DNA of 64,000 nt from Amycolatopsis mongoliensis (GTDB taxonomy: Bacteria > Actinomycetota > Actinomycetes > Mycobacteriales > Pseudonocardiaceae), in assembly GCF_030285665.1 (NCBI RefSeq), contig NZ_CP127295.1, positions 4,774,001 to 4,838,000 on the forward strand, read 5' to 3'. Under the pieces are notes generated by a model. It was not told the origin of the DNA and made no database searches. It worked only from the letters and a program-made list of their open reading frames with translations. Each line of letters starts with the position of its first letter. Positions within the stretch are counted from its first letter, which is position 1. The translations under genes and the position numbers were made by a program. Positions 34,354 to 43,797 of the stretch are shown piece after piece.

Positions 34354-35025
34354 ATGTCAACATTCCTGCTGGTCCACGGCGCCTGGCACAGCGGACGCTG
34401 CTGGGACCGGGTGGTCCCGCGCCTGGAGTCCGCCGGGCACCGGGTGCTCGCGCCGTCCCTGACCGGCTACGGCGACCGGGCCCACCTGCTGAGCCCGGAA
34501 GTCGGGCTCGGCACCCACGTCGACGACGTCGCCGGTCTGCTCGGGGACGAGCACGACGTCGTGCTCGTCGGGCACAGCTACGCGGGGATGGTCATCTCGG
34601 GAGCCGCCCACCGGGTGCCGGAGCGGATCGCGCACCTGGTGTTCCTCGACGCGATGGTCCCCGAAGACGGCGAGACCGCGGCCGACGTCATCCCCCTCAC
34701 GAAGCAGCTGGTCGACAGCGCCGTGGACGGTTGGCGGGTGCCGCCGATGGGCCTGTTCGGGGTCACCGATCCCGACGACGTCACCTGGCTGCGGTCCATG
34801 TTGTCCGACCAGCCGGTGCGGTGCCTGACCGAGCCGGTCCGGCTGGACAACCCGGCGGCGAAGGCGATCCCGCGCACGCACATCCACTGCGTCGGCGGAG
34901 AGCCGTCGGGCATCGCGAGGCGGCCTGTCCCGGCCGGCGAGCGGGTGCGGGAGCTGCCGACCGGGCACGACTGCATGATCACCATGCCCGCCGAATTGAC
35001 CGAACTCCTGCTCGAGACGGCTTAG
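34354..35025 (+). CDS. Alpha/beta-fold hydrolase
   Basis: A 223-residue esterase-like alpha/beta hydrolase of the salicylate/hydroxynitrile type. The oxyanion segment is LLVHGAWHSGRCWD, the nucleophile elbow is VGHSYAGMV and the catalytic His is in LPTGHDCM. ATG 34354 starts the first strand directly. The stop overlaps that of the convergent transporter gene. Probably repressed by the divergent HxlR regulator. Confidence 0.85.
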   Translation: MSTFLLVHGAWHSGRCWDRVVPRLESAGHRVLAPSLTGYGDRAHLLSPEVGLGTHVDDVAGLLGDEHDVVLVGHSYAGMVISGAAHRVPERIAHLVFLDAMVPEDGETAADVIPLTKQLVDSAVDGWRVPPMGLFGVTDPDDVTWLRSMLSDQPVRCLTEPVRLDNPAAKAIPRTHIHCVGGEPSGIARRPVPAGERVRELPTGHDCMITMPAELTELLLETA

Positions 35026-36473
35026 GACTTCGACTCGCGCACCAGTTCGCGCGCCTCCTCTTCGGTCGCCACCGCGGGCCCCGAACCCCAGAGCGGCTTG
35101 TTCGCCGTCTCCCGGCTGAAGTAGACCGCGACGGCGCCGATCGCACCGGCGGCCATCAGGTACCACGCGGGCCAGAAGTCGTGGCCGGTGGACGAGATCA
35201 GCGCCTGCATGACCAGCGGGGTCGTGCCGCCGAAGAGCGACACGGAGATGTTGAACGCGATGGACAGCGCGCCGTAGCGGATCGCGGTCGGGAACAGCGC
35301 CGGCAGCGCCGCGGGCATCGAGACCTCGAAGCAGAGCAGCAACAGGCCGAGACCCATCAGGCCGAGGAAGGTGAGCACCAGGCCGCCGTCGTGCACCAGC
35401 AGCATCAGCGGCCAGGAGAGCGCGAGGAAGCCGAGGCAGCCGGCCATCATCACGGGCTTGCGGCCGACCTTGTCGGTGATCCGGCCGCCGACCAGGATGA
35501 TCAGCATCATCACGACCATGACGACGATGATCAGCAGCAGGCCGTGGGTGGCGTCGAGGTGCAGCTGCTCGGACAGGTACGTCGGCATGTACGACAGCAG
35601 CATGTAGTCGGTGACGTTGAACACGAGCACCAGGCCGACGCAGATCAGCAGCGCCGGCCAGTAGTCGGTGAACATCTTCCAGAACGGCTCGCCGGAGCGG
35701 CCGCGCTTCTCGGCCTCCTCGGCGTGCTTCTGGAACGCCGGCGTCTCCTCGAGCTTGAGGCGCATGTAGAGGCCGATGATGCCGAGCGGGCCGGCGACCA
35801 GGAACGGGACGCGCCAGCCCCAGTCGAGCAGGGTCTCGTGGGGGACCCAGGCCTTCATCCCGGTGACGACGGACGCGCCGAGGACGTACCCGGACAGTGT
35901 CCCGAACTCGAGCCACGAGCCCATGAAGCCACGGCGTTTGTCGGGTGAGTACTCGGCGATGAAGGTCGTCGCGCCGCCGTACTCGCCGCCGGTGGAGAAG
36001 CCCTGCACCATCCGCGCGACGACGAGCAGGACGGGCGACCAGACGCCGATGGAGGAGTAGGACGGGATCAGCCCGATGCACAGGGTCCCGATGGCCATCA
36101 TGATCATGGTGACGGCGAGGACCTTCTGCCGCCCGATCCGGTCCCCGAGGGGCCCGAAGACGAGCCCGCCGAGCGGCCGCATGAGGAACGCGGCGGTGAA
36201 GGCGCCGAAGGTCCCGATCAGCCGGACCCCGGGCGAGACGGTGGGCGGGAAGAAGACTTCGGCGATGGTGTCGGCGATGTAGGCGTAGACGCCGAAGTCG
36301 AACCACTCCATGGCGTTGCCGAGGGCGGCGGCCCCGACCGCCCGTTTGAGGAGCGATCGGTCGACGACGGTGATGTCCTCGTACCGCAGCTTCTTCGTCC
36401 GCCTGGTCTTCGGTGTTGAACGTGCCACCAGGACACGGTGCACCGCCGATCGGACGCTCGCACGCTGAGCCAT
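35022..36473 (-). CDS. MFS transporter, metabolite:H+ symporter (MHS) family
   Basis: A 483-residue, 12-helix transporter. MHS-type signatures are GNAMEWFDFGVYAYIADTIA, RPLGGLVFGPLGDRIGRQKV and MVQGFSTGGEYGGATTFIAE, with the second-half repeat GGRITDKVGRKPVM. Relatives carry proline/betaine, alpha-ketoglutarate, citrate or shikimate; which applies here cannot be told. The frame runs further upstream through the tRNA-His terminator, so I chose ATG 36473, just before the first cytoplasmic segment; the ribosome site is weak. Confidence 0.85.
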   Translation of the reverse strand: MAQRASVRSAVHRVLVARSTPKTRRTKKLRYEDITVVDRSLLKRAVGAAALGNAMEWFDFGVYAYIADTIAEVFFPPTVSPGVRLIGTFGAFTAAFLMRPLGGLVFGPLGDRIGRQKVLAVTMIMMAIGTLCIGLIPSYSSIGVWSPVLLVVARMVQGFSTGGEYGGATTFIAEYSPDKRRGFMGSWLEFGTLSGYVLGASVVTGMKAWVPHETLLDWGWRVPFLVAGPLGIIGLYMRLKLEETPAFQKHAEEAEKRGRSGEPFWKMFTDYWPALLICVGLVLVFNVTDYMLLSYMPTYLSEQLHLDATHGLLLIIVVMVVMMLIILVGGRITDKVGRKPVMMAGCLGFLALSWPLMLLVHDGGLVLTFLGLMGLGLLLLCFEVSMPAALPALFPTAIRYGALSIAFNISVSLFGGTTPLVMQALISSTGHDFWPAWYLMAAGAIGAVAVYFSRETANKPLWGSGPAVATEEEARELVRESKS

Positions 36474-36510
36474 CCGGTCGTGAGGGGCGCCACCCATGGC
36501 CGCGGACGGC

Positions 36511-36543
36511 AAAAACCCCAGCTCGGAAAGATCCAAACTGGGG
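36511..36543 (-). terminator. Intrinsic terminator of tRNA-His
   Basis: CCCCAG at 36516-36521 pairs with CTGGGG at 36538-36543, with an inner GGA/TCC pairing. On the minus strand it is followed by five T (36515-36511). It lies just after the tRNA 3' end. Confidence 0.75.
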
Positions 36544-36549
36544 TGTTGG

Positions 36550-36622
36550 GGTGAGCGACGGGTTTCGAACCCGCGACCTCCTGGACCACAACCAGGTGCT
36601 CTACCAGCTGAGCTACGCCCAC
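36550..36622 (-). tRNA. tRNA-His(GTG)
   Basis: Cloverleaf sequence with acceptor GTGGGCG pairing CGCTCAC (one G-U), anticodon arm CCTGG-TTGTGGT-CCAGG with anticodon GTG, T-arm GGTTCGAAACC, and discriminator C73 as expected for tRNA-His; CCA appears encoded at 36549-36547. The extra G-1 would be at 36623. It lies downstream of orn, a gene order common in actinobacteria. Confidence 0.93.
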
Positions 36623-36698
36623 CATCAGCGAGGGAACCGCGTGCGATCACCTCGATGGCAGTAATCGTAGCGGGTGCCCCCAAGCGGATTGCAGGGGG

Positions 36699-37307
36699 TT
36701 ACCTCTGCTGCCGTTCCTGCACTTCAGCGGCCGCCGCCTTGGCTTCGTCGCTGGTCGGGCCCGGCTGGGGGACGAAGGCGACGCGCCGGTAGTAGTCGAG
36801 TTCGCCGATGGATTCCTTGATGTCGGCGAGCGCCCGGTGCGCGAGGCCCTTCTCCGGCTTGGCGTAGTAGATCCGCGGGTACCAGCGCCGGACGAGCTCC
36901 TTGACGGAGGAGACGTCGACCAGGCGGTAGTGGAGGTGGGCGTCGAGGGCCGGCATGTCGCGCGCGATGAAGCCGCGGTCCGTGGCGATGGAGTTGCCGG
37001 CCAGCGGCGCGGTGCCGGACTCGGGGACGTGCTCGCGGATGTACTCGAGGACGCGGCGTTCGGCTTCTTCGAGGGTGATGCTGGAGGCGCGGACCTCTTC
37101 GGTGAGGCCGGAGTGGGCGTGCATCTCGCGGACGACTTCGGGCATGCCGTCGAGTTTTTCCTCGTCGGCGTGGATGACGATGTCGATTCCTTCGCCGAGC
37201 ACAGTCAGCTCCGCGTCGGTCACGAGGGCGGCGATTTCGATCAACGCGTCCTTGCCGAGGTCGAGCCCCGTCATTTCGCAGTCGATCCAGACTAGGCGGT
37301 CGGTCAC
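36699..37307 (-). CDS. orn: Oligoribonuclease
   Basis: A 202-residue DEDDh 3'-5' exonuclease that degrades RNA dinucleotides. Motifs: [20 protein letters not shown] (Asp, Glu), [20 protein letters not shown] (Asp) and [10 protein letters not shown] (His, Asp). Start is GTG 37307. The actinobacterial C-terminal extension is short and Ala-rich. The tRNA-His gene follows in the same direction. Confidence 0.95.
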   Translation of the reverse strand: MTDRLVWIDCEMTGLDLGKDALIEIAALVTDAELTVLGEGIDIVIHADEEKLDGMPEVVREMHAHSGLTEEVRASSITLEEAERRVLEYIREHVPESGTAPLAGNSIATDRGFIARDMPALDAHLHYRLVDVSSVKELVRRWYPRIYYAKPEKGLAHRALADIKESIGELDYYRRVAFVPQPGPTSDEAKAAAAEVQERQQR

Positions 37308-37410
37308 CTGGTGACCCTAACCCGACACGGGGATAAGAGGGGCGTTACCTGCGCGTACGGCGCGTTACGCTCGCCGCTGTGGTGCAGGACACAAGATCGG
37401 GGAGCTGCGA

Positions 37411-38952
37411 GTGACCGAGCAGGGGTCGCCGGCGAGCGAGATCGCCGCTGGTTATGCGAGTGAGGGTGCCGCGCTGGAGCTGGGCGCGGTGGTGATCGAC
37501 GGCAAGACGGACGCCGCGGCCGCGGTGCGCCTGCCGCTGGCGACGCTGAACCGGCACGGCCTGGTCGCGGGCGCGACCGGGACGGGCAAGACCAAGACGT
37601 TGCAGCTGGTCGCGGAGCAGCTTTCGGCGGCGGGAGTGCCGGTGGTGCTCGCGGACGTGAAGGGCGACCTGTCCGGCCTGGCCGCGGCCGGCGAGGCGAA
37701 CGACAAGGTCGGCAAGCGCTCTCAGGAGCTGGGCGACGACTGGGCGGGCACGGCCTACCCCGTGCAGTTCCTGTCCTTGGGCACCGGCGGGAAGGGCTCG
37801 CCGATCCGGGCGACGATCACGAGCTTCGGGCCGGTGCTGCTGTCGAAGGTGCTGGGCCTGAACGAGACGCAGGAGTCGACGCTCGGCCTGATCTTCCACT
37901 GGGCCGACCAGCGCGGTCTCGCGTTGCTGGACACGAAGGACCTCCGGTCGGTGATCACGCACCTGACCAGTGACGAGGGCAAGGCGGACCTCAAGGGCAT
38001 CGGCGGGGTGTCGGCGGCGACGGCCGGGGTGATCCTGCGCGCGCTGTCCAACCTGGAGGCCCAGGGCGGCGAGGACTTCTTCGGCGAGCCCGAGCTGGAC
38101 GTCCACGACCTGATGCGGCAGAACGAGGGCAAGGGCGTCGTCACGCTGCTGGAGCTGGACAACCTCCAGTCGAAACCGGCGTTGTTCTCGACGTTCCTGA
38201 TGTGGCTGCTGGCCGAGCTGTTCGAGGAACTGCCCGAGGAGGGCGACCTCGACAAGCCGAAGCTCGTCTTCTTCTTCGACGAAGCGCACCTGCTGTTCAA
38301 CGACGCGTCGAAGGCGTTCCTCGAGCGCATCGAGCAGACCGTGAAGCTGATCCGGTCCAAGGGTGTCGGCGTGTTCTTCTGCACGCAGCTGCCCACGGAC
38401 ATCCCCAACAACGTGCTCTCGCAGCTGGGCGCGCGGATCCAGCACGCGCTGCGGGCGTTCACGCCGGACGACCAGGCGGCGCTGGCCAAGACGGTCAAGA
38501 CCTACCCGAAGACGAAGTTCTACGAGCTCGACACGGCGTTGACGTCGCTGGGCATCGGCGAGGCGATCGTCACGGTGCTGTCGGAGCGGGGCGCGCCGAC
38601 GCCGGTGGCGTGGACGCGGCTGCGCGCACCGCGGTCGAAGATGGGCTCGATCGGTGCCGAAGCCGTGGCCGCCGCGGTCGCTTCGTCGGACCTGCACGCG
38701 AAGTACGCCGAGACGATCGACCGGGAGTCCGCGTACGAGAAGCTGGCCGCGAAGATCCCCTCGGCTCCCGCACCGGAAGCTCCGCCTGCCGAGGCTCCGC
38801 CGGCTCCCGCGGCTTCCGAGAAGGAGAAGGACGAACCGGGGTTCATCGAGTCGGCGATGAAGAACCCGGCGGTGAAGTCGTTCATGCGGTCCGCGGCCAG
38901 TGCGCTGGGCCGGGAGATCACGCGCGGGCTGTTCGGCAACCGCAAGCGGTGA
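37411..38952 (+). CDS. HerA-like (DUF853) ATPase
   Basis: A 513-residue AAA/HerA-type ATPase. Walker A is AGATGTGKTKT, Walker B is LVFFFDEAHLLF, and an arginine-finger region lies around GLGARIQ-type LGARIQHALRAFTP. The last 90 residues are a Pro/Ala-rich linker and a basic tail. DUF853 proteins (YjgR in E. coli) are cytoplasmic and of unknown role. GTG 37411 has GGGGAG about 7 nt upstream. It is divergent from orn. Confidence 0.88.
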   Translation: MTEQGSPASEIAAGYASEGAALELGAVVIDGKTDAAAAVRLPLATLNRHGLVAGATGTGKTKTLQLVAEQLSAAGVPVVLADVKGDLSGLAAAGEANDKVGKRSQELGDDWAGTAYPVQFLSLGTGGKGSPIRATITSFGPVLLSKVLGLNETQESTLGLIFHWADQRGLALLDTKDLRSVITHLTSDEGKADLKGIGGVSAATAGVILRALSNLEAQGGEDFFGEPELDVHDLMRQNEGKGVVTLLELDNLQSKPALFSTFLMWLLAELFEELPEEGDLDKPKLVFFFDEAHLLFNDASKAFLERIEQTVKLIRSKGVGVFFCTQLPTDIPNNVLSQLGARIQHALRAFTPDDQAALAKTVKTYPKTKFYELDTALTSLGIGEAIVTVLSERGAPTPVAWTRLRAPRSKMGSIGAEAVAAAVASSDLHAKYAETIDRESAYEKLAAKIPSAPAPEAPPAEAPPAPAASEKEKDEPGFIESAMKNPAVKSFMRSAASALGREITRGLFGNRKR

Positions 38953-39023
38953 GGAATACCTGACGCGAACTGTCAGGTATGGCTGCGAAGCTCGGCTCAC
39001 CTTCGAGACAGGGGAAACCAGCC

Positions 39024-39401
39024 ATGACCAGCACTGCCACCGCGTCGTTCGTCCTCGACAAGTGGGAGCCGCAGGCGACCGACGAGGCCGCGGGCACGGA
39101 GTTCGCCCGGGTGGCGATCGCCAAGACGTTCACCGGAGCGGTCGAAGGGACCAGCACCGTCGAGATGCTGACGGCGTCCAACGCGACTTCACGCGCGTAC
39201 GTCGCCTTCGAGCGTCTCGCCGTCTCGGTCGACGGCCGCAAGGGCGCCTTCGTCCTGCACCACTCGGCCGACGAGTCCGGCCTGACGCTGAAGATCCTCA
39301 CCGGTTCGGGCTCGGGCGAGCTGACCGGGATCTCCGGCACGGCGAAGATCGAGAGGGACGCCGAGCAGAACCACACCTTCACGCTCACGTACGACCTGTA
39401 G
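39024..39401 (+). CDS. DUF3224 family protein
   Basis: A 125-residue beta-rich protein of the DUF3224 type: TATASFVLDKWEPQA at the start, KTFTGAVEGTSTVEML, GAFVLHHSAD and LTGISGTAKIERD. The likely fold is a lipocalin-like barrel similar to allene oxide cyclase; function unknown. ATG 39024 has AGGGGA about 7 nt upstream and begins the conserved part. A strong terminator follows. Confidence 0.82.
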   Translation: MTSTATASFVLDKWEPQATDEAAGTEFARVAIAKTFTGAVEGTSTVEMLTASNATSRAYVAFERLAVSVDGRKGAFVLHHSADESGLTLKILTGSGSGELTGISGTAKIERDAEQNHTFTLTYDL

Positions 39402-39406
39402 GCAGT

Positions 39407-39455
39407 GCGAAGGCCGTTTCGAGAGCCCCCGATTGACTCTCGAAACGGCCTTCGC
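39407..39455. terminator. Bidirectional terminator
   Basis: Perfect 19-bp inverted repeat: GCGAAGGCCGTTTCGAGAG at 39407-39425 and complement at 39437-39455, loop 11 nt. It lies between two convergent genes (DUF3224 and the serine protease). Confidence 0.8.
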
Positions 39456-39515
39456 CGCCCCCGCGCCCCGAAGCGGGTGGTGGACGGACCGCCCCGACCG
39501 CGGCCCGTCCGCGTC

Positions 39516-40538
39516 CTAGTTGTTCACGATCTGGTCGACGATCTTCTTGGCGTCGTTGATCGGGATGGCGAAGCCGATCCCGACGCTGCCGGCCGAGCCG
39601 TTGGCCGAGGCCGTCGGGCTGTAGAGGGCCGAGTTGATGCCGATGACGTTGCCCTGGGCGTCGACCAGCGCGCCGCCGGAGTTGCCCTGGTTGATCGAGG
39701 CGTCCGTCTGGATCGCGGTGTAGCTGGGCGAGTCCTGGGTCTGGTTCGAGGTCCGGTTGAACGGCGACTGCTGCCGCTCCTGGCCCTGGCCGATGTCCGA
39801 CAGGTTCCGGTTGAGCGCGCTGACGATGCCGGTGGTGACGGTGTTCTGCAGCCCGCCCGGCGAGCCGATCGCGACGACCTCCTGGCCGACGACCAGCTTG
39901 CTCGAGTCGCCCAGCGTCGCCGCCGTCAAGCCGCCGGCGTTCTGGGCCTGGACCACCGCGATGTCCGCCTTGGTGTCCGCACCGACCACGTTGGCCTGGT
40001 ACTTCTTGCCGTCGGAGGTGGTGATCACGACGTTCTGGGCGCCGTCGACGACGTGCGCGTTGGTCAGGATCCGGCCGTCCGAGGTGAGGATGACGCCGGA
40101 GCCGATGGCCTCGCCCTGGGCGGTGGTGACGTTGATCTGGACCACGCTCGGCGTCACTTTCGCCGCGACGCCGCTGACGTCGCCGGTGGTCGAGTTCGAG
40201 ACCGTCTGCCCCGTGGCCGCCGGCGTGCTCACCGACGTCGTCGCGCTGCCCGCCGAGTTCGTGGTGAGCCCGACGATCGCGGCGCCGCCGACGCCGCCGA
40301 CCAGAGCGGCGCCGAGCGCGGTCGCGCTGACGATCATCGCGACGCGGCCGCCCTTGCGCGGTTTGGTCTTCACCGCCGTGGGCGCCTGCTGCGGCTGCTG
40401 GGTGAAGAGCGGATTCGGCGCGGCCTGCTGCTGGTAGCCGTACTGCTGGTGCGCGTACGGCCCGTACTGCTGGGTGCTCTGGTGCGGCTGGTGCCCACCG
40501 GGTGAGGCGGGGCCGGGCCGACTCTCGTTCTCGGTCAT
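39516..40538 (-). CDS. HtrA/PepD-like membrane serine protease without PDZ
   Basis: A 340-residue protein. Residues 1-60 are a Gln/Pro/Tyr-rich cytoplasmic segment, about 66-90 form a membrane helix, and 115-340 form a trypsin-like domain outside the membrane. The catalytic triad is visible: His in ILTNAHVVDG, Asp in KADIAVV and Ser in NQGNSGGALV. It ends soon after the protease domain, so the PDZ domain of PepD/HtrA relatives is absent. Role: envelope protein quality control, by family analogy. Confidence 0.88.
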   Translation of the reverse strand: MTENESRPGPASPGGHQPHQSTQQYGPYAHQQYGYQQQAAPNPLFTQQPQQAPTAVKTKPRKGGRVAMIVSATALGAALVGGVGGAAIVGLTTNSAGSATTSVSTPAATGQTVSNSTTGDVSGVAAKVTPSVVQINVTTAQGEAIGSGVILTSDGRILTNAHVVDGAQNVVITTSDGKKYQANVVGADTKADIAVVQAQNAGGLTAATLGDSSKLVVGQEVVAIGSPGGLQNTVTTGIVSALNRNLSDIGQGQERQQSPFNRTSNQTQDSPSYTAIQTDASINQGNSGGALVDAQGNVIGINSALYSPTASANGSAGSVGIGFAIPINDAKKIVDQIVNN

Positions 40539-40636
40539 GGATCCAGATTCGCGCCCGTGCTTGTGAGCAACCTGTGGAAATACCTCAGGCTTTGCTGAGA
40601 AGAATCAGCTGAGAAAACTCAGGCGATCCTCAGGCG

Positions 40637-41959
40637 TCAGGCGAAGAACGACGGCACGTCCAGTGCGCCTCCCGCGGCTTCGAACTCGTCGTGGACCGCC
40701 TGCCGCAGCTCGGCGTCGCCCAGGTAGTCCGCCGCGGTCAGGGCCAGGCCCAGCGCGCCGTCCCGGACTCCCGCGTCACCCGTCTCCGAACCGGCCGCGG
40801 CCGCGAACTCCTTGGTGTGCAACGCGACCGTCGGACCCGAGACGGCCAGCATCGGGTGCAGCGCGGGCATCCGGTACGACAGGTTGCCCAGGTCCGTGGA
40901 GCCGGTGAGCGACTCCGGGACGACGCCCGGCGGCAGCGGCTTGCGGCCGGTGCCCAGCTGGTTGGCCGTCCACCGCCCGGCGAGCGCCGTGTTGAACCGG
41001 ATCGGCAGGTAGGCGGCCTGGGCGTCCCAGGTCAGCTCGACGCCGCAGCCGGTCATCGCCGCCGCGCCCTCCGCGATCGACGTCATGCGCGCGGCGAGGT
41101 CGCGCAGTGTCTCGGGATTCTGGGAGCGGAGGTAGAACAGCAGCGCGGCGCGGGCCGGGATGACGTTCGGGCGGGCGCCGCCGTCGGTGAAGACGCCGTG
41201 GACGCGGTCGCTCTGCGGGAGTTGCTGGCGCAGCGCCGAGACGCCCTGATAGGCCGCCACGGCGGCGTCGAGCGCGTTGCGGCCCATGAACGGCTGCGCC
41301 GAAGCGTGCGCGCCGACGCCGTGGAAGACCATCTCCAGCTGACGGCGGCCGAGGAACGGGTGGAGCGCGATGTCGTGGCTGAACGGGTGCAGCATGATCA
41401 CCGCGTCGACGTCGTCGAACACGCCGGCGCGAGCGAGGATCTCCTTGCCGCCACCGCCTTCCTCGGCCGGGGTGCCGATCAGGCTGACCCGGCCGCCGAG
41501 CCGCTCGGCGACGGTCGCGGCACCGAGGAAGCCACCCGCGGCGGTGGTGCAGATGACGTTGTGACCGCACGCGTGGCCGAGGCCCGGCAGGGCGTCGTAC
41601 TCGGCGAGGACGGCGATGTGCGGACCCTCTTGCCGCGGAGTGCTGACGCGCAGCGCGGTGTCGAGGCCGCCGACGCCGACGGTCGCTTCGTGACCGTGGC
41701 GCTTCAGAAGCTCCGCCAGAGCGCGCACCGAGCGGTGCTCGGCGAACCCTTCTTCGGGGTGGGCGTGCAGATCTTGGCTCAATGCCACCAGATCGGGTGA
41801 ACTGCGCTCGACCGCGGCGGTCACCTCGGCCCGCGTCGCCTCGTCCGCGCCGGTGTGCGGCGAGGACAGCGGTTCGGCGGCCGCGACGGCGTCGGCGGTG
41901 GCCTCGACCAGGGAACGCAGGTAGCTGTCGTCGGGCGGGACGGGATCGTGGTGGGTCAT
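40637..41959 (-). CDS. M20D-family amidohydrolase
   Basis: A 440-residue metal-dependent amidohydrolase or aminoacylase. Metal-site motifs are DLHAHPEEGFAE, EYDALPGLGHACGHNV, PAEEGGGGKEIL and a late HTKEFA. The dimerisation domain begins FHGVGAHASAQPFMG. Relatives cleave aminobenzoyl-glutamate, N-acyl amino acids or indole conjugates; the substrate here is open. The N-terminal 30 residues are an extra Asp/Ala-rich extension. Confidence 0.87.
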   Translation of the reverse strand: MTHHDPVPPDDSYLRSLVEATADAVAAAEPLSSPHTGADEATRAEVTAAVERSSPDLVALSQDLHAHPEEGFAEHRSVRALAELLKRHGHEATVGVGGLDTALRVSTPRQEGPHIAVLAEYDALPGLGHACGHNVICTTAAGGFLGAATVAERLGGRVSLIGTPAEEGGGGKEILARAGVFDDVDAVIMLHPFSHDIALHPFLGRRQLEMVFHGVGAHASAQPFMGRNALDAAVAAYQGVSALRQQLPQSDRVHGVFTDGGARPNVIPARAALLFYLRSQNPETLRDLAARMTSIAEGAAAMTGCGVELTWDAQAAYLPIRFNTALAGRWTANQLGTGRKPLPPGVVPESLTGSTDLGNLSYRMPALHPMLAVSGPTVALHTKEFAAAAGSETGDAGVRDGALGLALTAADYLGDAELRQAVHDEFEAAGGALDVPSFFA

Positions 41960-41998
41960 GGGGCGATGCTAACCGCAGGCTCCGACAACCCGCGGCGC

Positions 41999-42751
41999 TC
42001 AGCTCAGCCGGCCCGCCACGATCTGCGTGACGCCGGCGTACCGCTCGGTGATCCCGGCGAAGCCGCGGGCGCGCAGGCTCGCCGCGATCTCGCCCCGGTC
42101 GAACATCCGCTGCCCGCTCAGGATCCCGCCGACGGACTCCGCGACCCGCGCGGGTTGCCAGCTACGCCGGGCGCTCGTGAGCAGCACGACCCGGCCGCCG
42201 GGCTTCAGCACCCGCGCGAAGGAGTCCAACGCGGTTTCGGGCTCGGCGAACATGTGAAGGGCGGCGAAGCAGCAGACGCCGTCCACAGTGGACCCCTTCA
42301 GCGGGAGGTGCACCGCGTCGGCGCGCAGGTAGGCGACGGAGGCCGGGCCGTCCTCGGCGACGGCTTCGGCGAGCATCGTGCGCGCGCCGTCGAGGCCGAT
42401 GGCGAGCCCGTCCGGGCCGACGGCCGCGCCGAACGCGCGCGTGAACCGGCCGGTGCCGCACGCGACGTCGAGCGCGGTGTCCCCGGGCTTCAGGTCGAGG
42501 AGCTTCGTCGCGAGCTCGATTTCGCCCGCCATGCTCGGTCCGAACGGGCCCTTGAACGCGCGGCCGAGGGCGGGGCGCCAGTACCGCTCGTAGACCCGGG
42601 GGAGGAGGGTCGTGCGCATCAGGCGTTGCGCGACGCCGGTCGGCGGGCCGGCCTGGCTCGCGGCGCCCAGCAGGTCGAGGTAGCCGTCCTCGGTCTTCGC
42701 GGGCTTGTCGAGCAGGCCTTCGAGGCGTTCGGTGGCGGTCTTGGTCGGCAT
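41999..42751 (-). CDS. Class I SAM-dependent methyltransferase
   Basis: A 250-residue methyltransferase with SAM motif I ALDVACGTGRFTRAFG, motif II region GLDGARTMLAEA, DAVHLPLKG and the post-motif VLKPGGRVVLLT. The N-terminal 70 residues (YERYWRPALGRAFKG) suggest a small-molecule or lipid/quinone acceptor of the UbiE type, not DNA or protein. It is divergent from the AlkA-like gene, 143 bp apart. Confidence 0.82.
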   Translation of the reverse strand: MPTKTATERLEGLLDKPAKTEDGYLDLLGAASQAGPPTGVAQRLMRTTLLPRVYERYWRPALGRAFKGPFGPSMAGEIELATKLLDLKPGDTALDVACGTGRFTRAFGAAVGPDGLAIGLDGARTMLAEAVAEDGPASVAYLRADAVHLPLKGSTVDGVCCFAALHMFAEPETALDSFARVLKPGGRVVLLTSARRSWQPARVAESVGGILSGQRMFDRGEIAASLRARGFAGITERYAGVTQIVAGRLS

Positions 42752-42894
42752 TGCGCTCCTCTCGGATACCGGCAGTATGTCAAATCCCGGCCACTCGAAC
42801 GAGTGAAGAATCCGCGGGATCAGGCGTTCGAGACCCGGAATTGTCGGTGGTCCTGCCTAGCGTCGCAGGCGAGGTTCCGATCCGAGGAGGACAG

Positions 42895-43797
42895 ATGACG
42901 ATTGCCATGCTGGGCAGTGAAATCACGGTGCGAGGAGAGTTCGACCTGGCCGCGGCGGCCCGGTTCCTGACCGGCTTCGGCCCCGCGGGCCGGCCGGAAG
43001 CGGAGTCCGGCGCGCTGCGGGTGGCGTTCCCGCTCGACGGCGAGTGGACACCGGTGGGAGCGGTGCTGCGGCAGAGATCGCCCGGCGAGGTGGCGGTCGA
43101 GGTCCACGGGCCGCCGTCGCGGGCGGACGCGGTGGCGACGCAGGTGCGGCGGATGTGCTCGCTGGACGTCGACGGCACCGGGTTCGGGGAGGTCGGCGCC
43201 CGCGATCCGGTGGTGTCCCTGGTGCAGGGGATGCATCCGGGGTTGAGGCCGGTCCTGTTCGCGTCGCCGTACGAGGCGGCGTGCTGGGCGGTGCTGAGCC
43301 ACCGGATCTGGATGACGCAGGCGGTCCGGCTGCGCCGTCGCCTGGCCGAGCGCCACGGCACGGAGGTCGACGTCGGCGGCAGCGTGCTGACGTCGTTCCC
43401 GGCGCCCGCGGTGCTGGCGGAGCTGGAGTACCTGCCGGGCTTGTCGGGGCCGAAGATGCAGCGCCTGCGAGGAATCGCCGAGGCGGCGGCCGATGGCCTG
43501 CTCGACGCGGCGATGTTGCGGGCGATGCCGGCGGAGGAGGCGCTGAAACAGCTTCAGCTCCTGCCGGGAGTGGGCCGCTTCAGCGCGGAGCTGATCCTGA
43601 TCCGCGGCGCCGGCCACCCCGATGTGTTCCCCCGGGCGGAGACCCGCCTGCACGAGATCATGCGCGACGCGTACCACCTCCCGGACGCGGGAGCCGAGGA
43701 GCTGACGGAGATCGCCGACGCGTGGGCACCGTTCCGGAGCTGGGTGTCGTTCCTGTTCCGCGTGGAAGGCGAGGCGCGGATGAGGGAGTCCCGGTGA
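42895..43797 (+). CDS. AlkA-like HhH-GPD DNA glycosylase, divergent
   Basis: A 300-residue protein of the DNA-3-methyladenine glycosylase 2 type. The N-terminal AlkA domain spans about 1-110, and the helix-hairpin-helix is in LQLLPGVGRFSAELILIRG. In AlkA the catalytic Asp follows shortly after this motif; here the aligned segment is DVFPRAETRL and the Asp appears to be Glu. ATG 42895 has an excellent GAGGAGG 5 nt upstream, so I reject a longer start at 42751. Base-excision repair of alkylated DNA is the likely role if active. Confidence 0.8.
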   Translation: MTIAMLGSEITVRGEFDLAAAARFLTGFGPAGRPEAESGALRVAFPLDGEWTPVGAVLRQRSPGEVAVEVHGPPSRADAVATQVRRMCSLDVDGTGFGEVGARDPVVSLVQGMHPGLRPVLFASPYEAACWAVLSHRIWMTQAVRLRRRLAERHGTEVDVGGSVLTSFPAPAVLAELEYLPGLSGPKMQRLRGIAEAAADGLLDAAMLRAMPAEEALKQLQLLPGVGRFSAELILIRGAGHPDVFPRAETRLHEIMRDAYHLPDAGAEELTEIADAWAPFRSWVSFLFRVEGEARMRESR

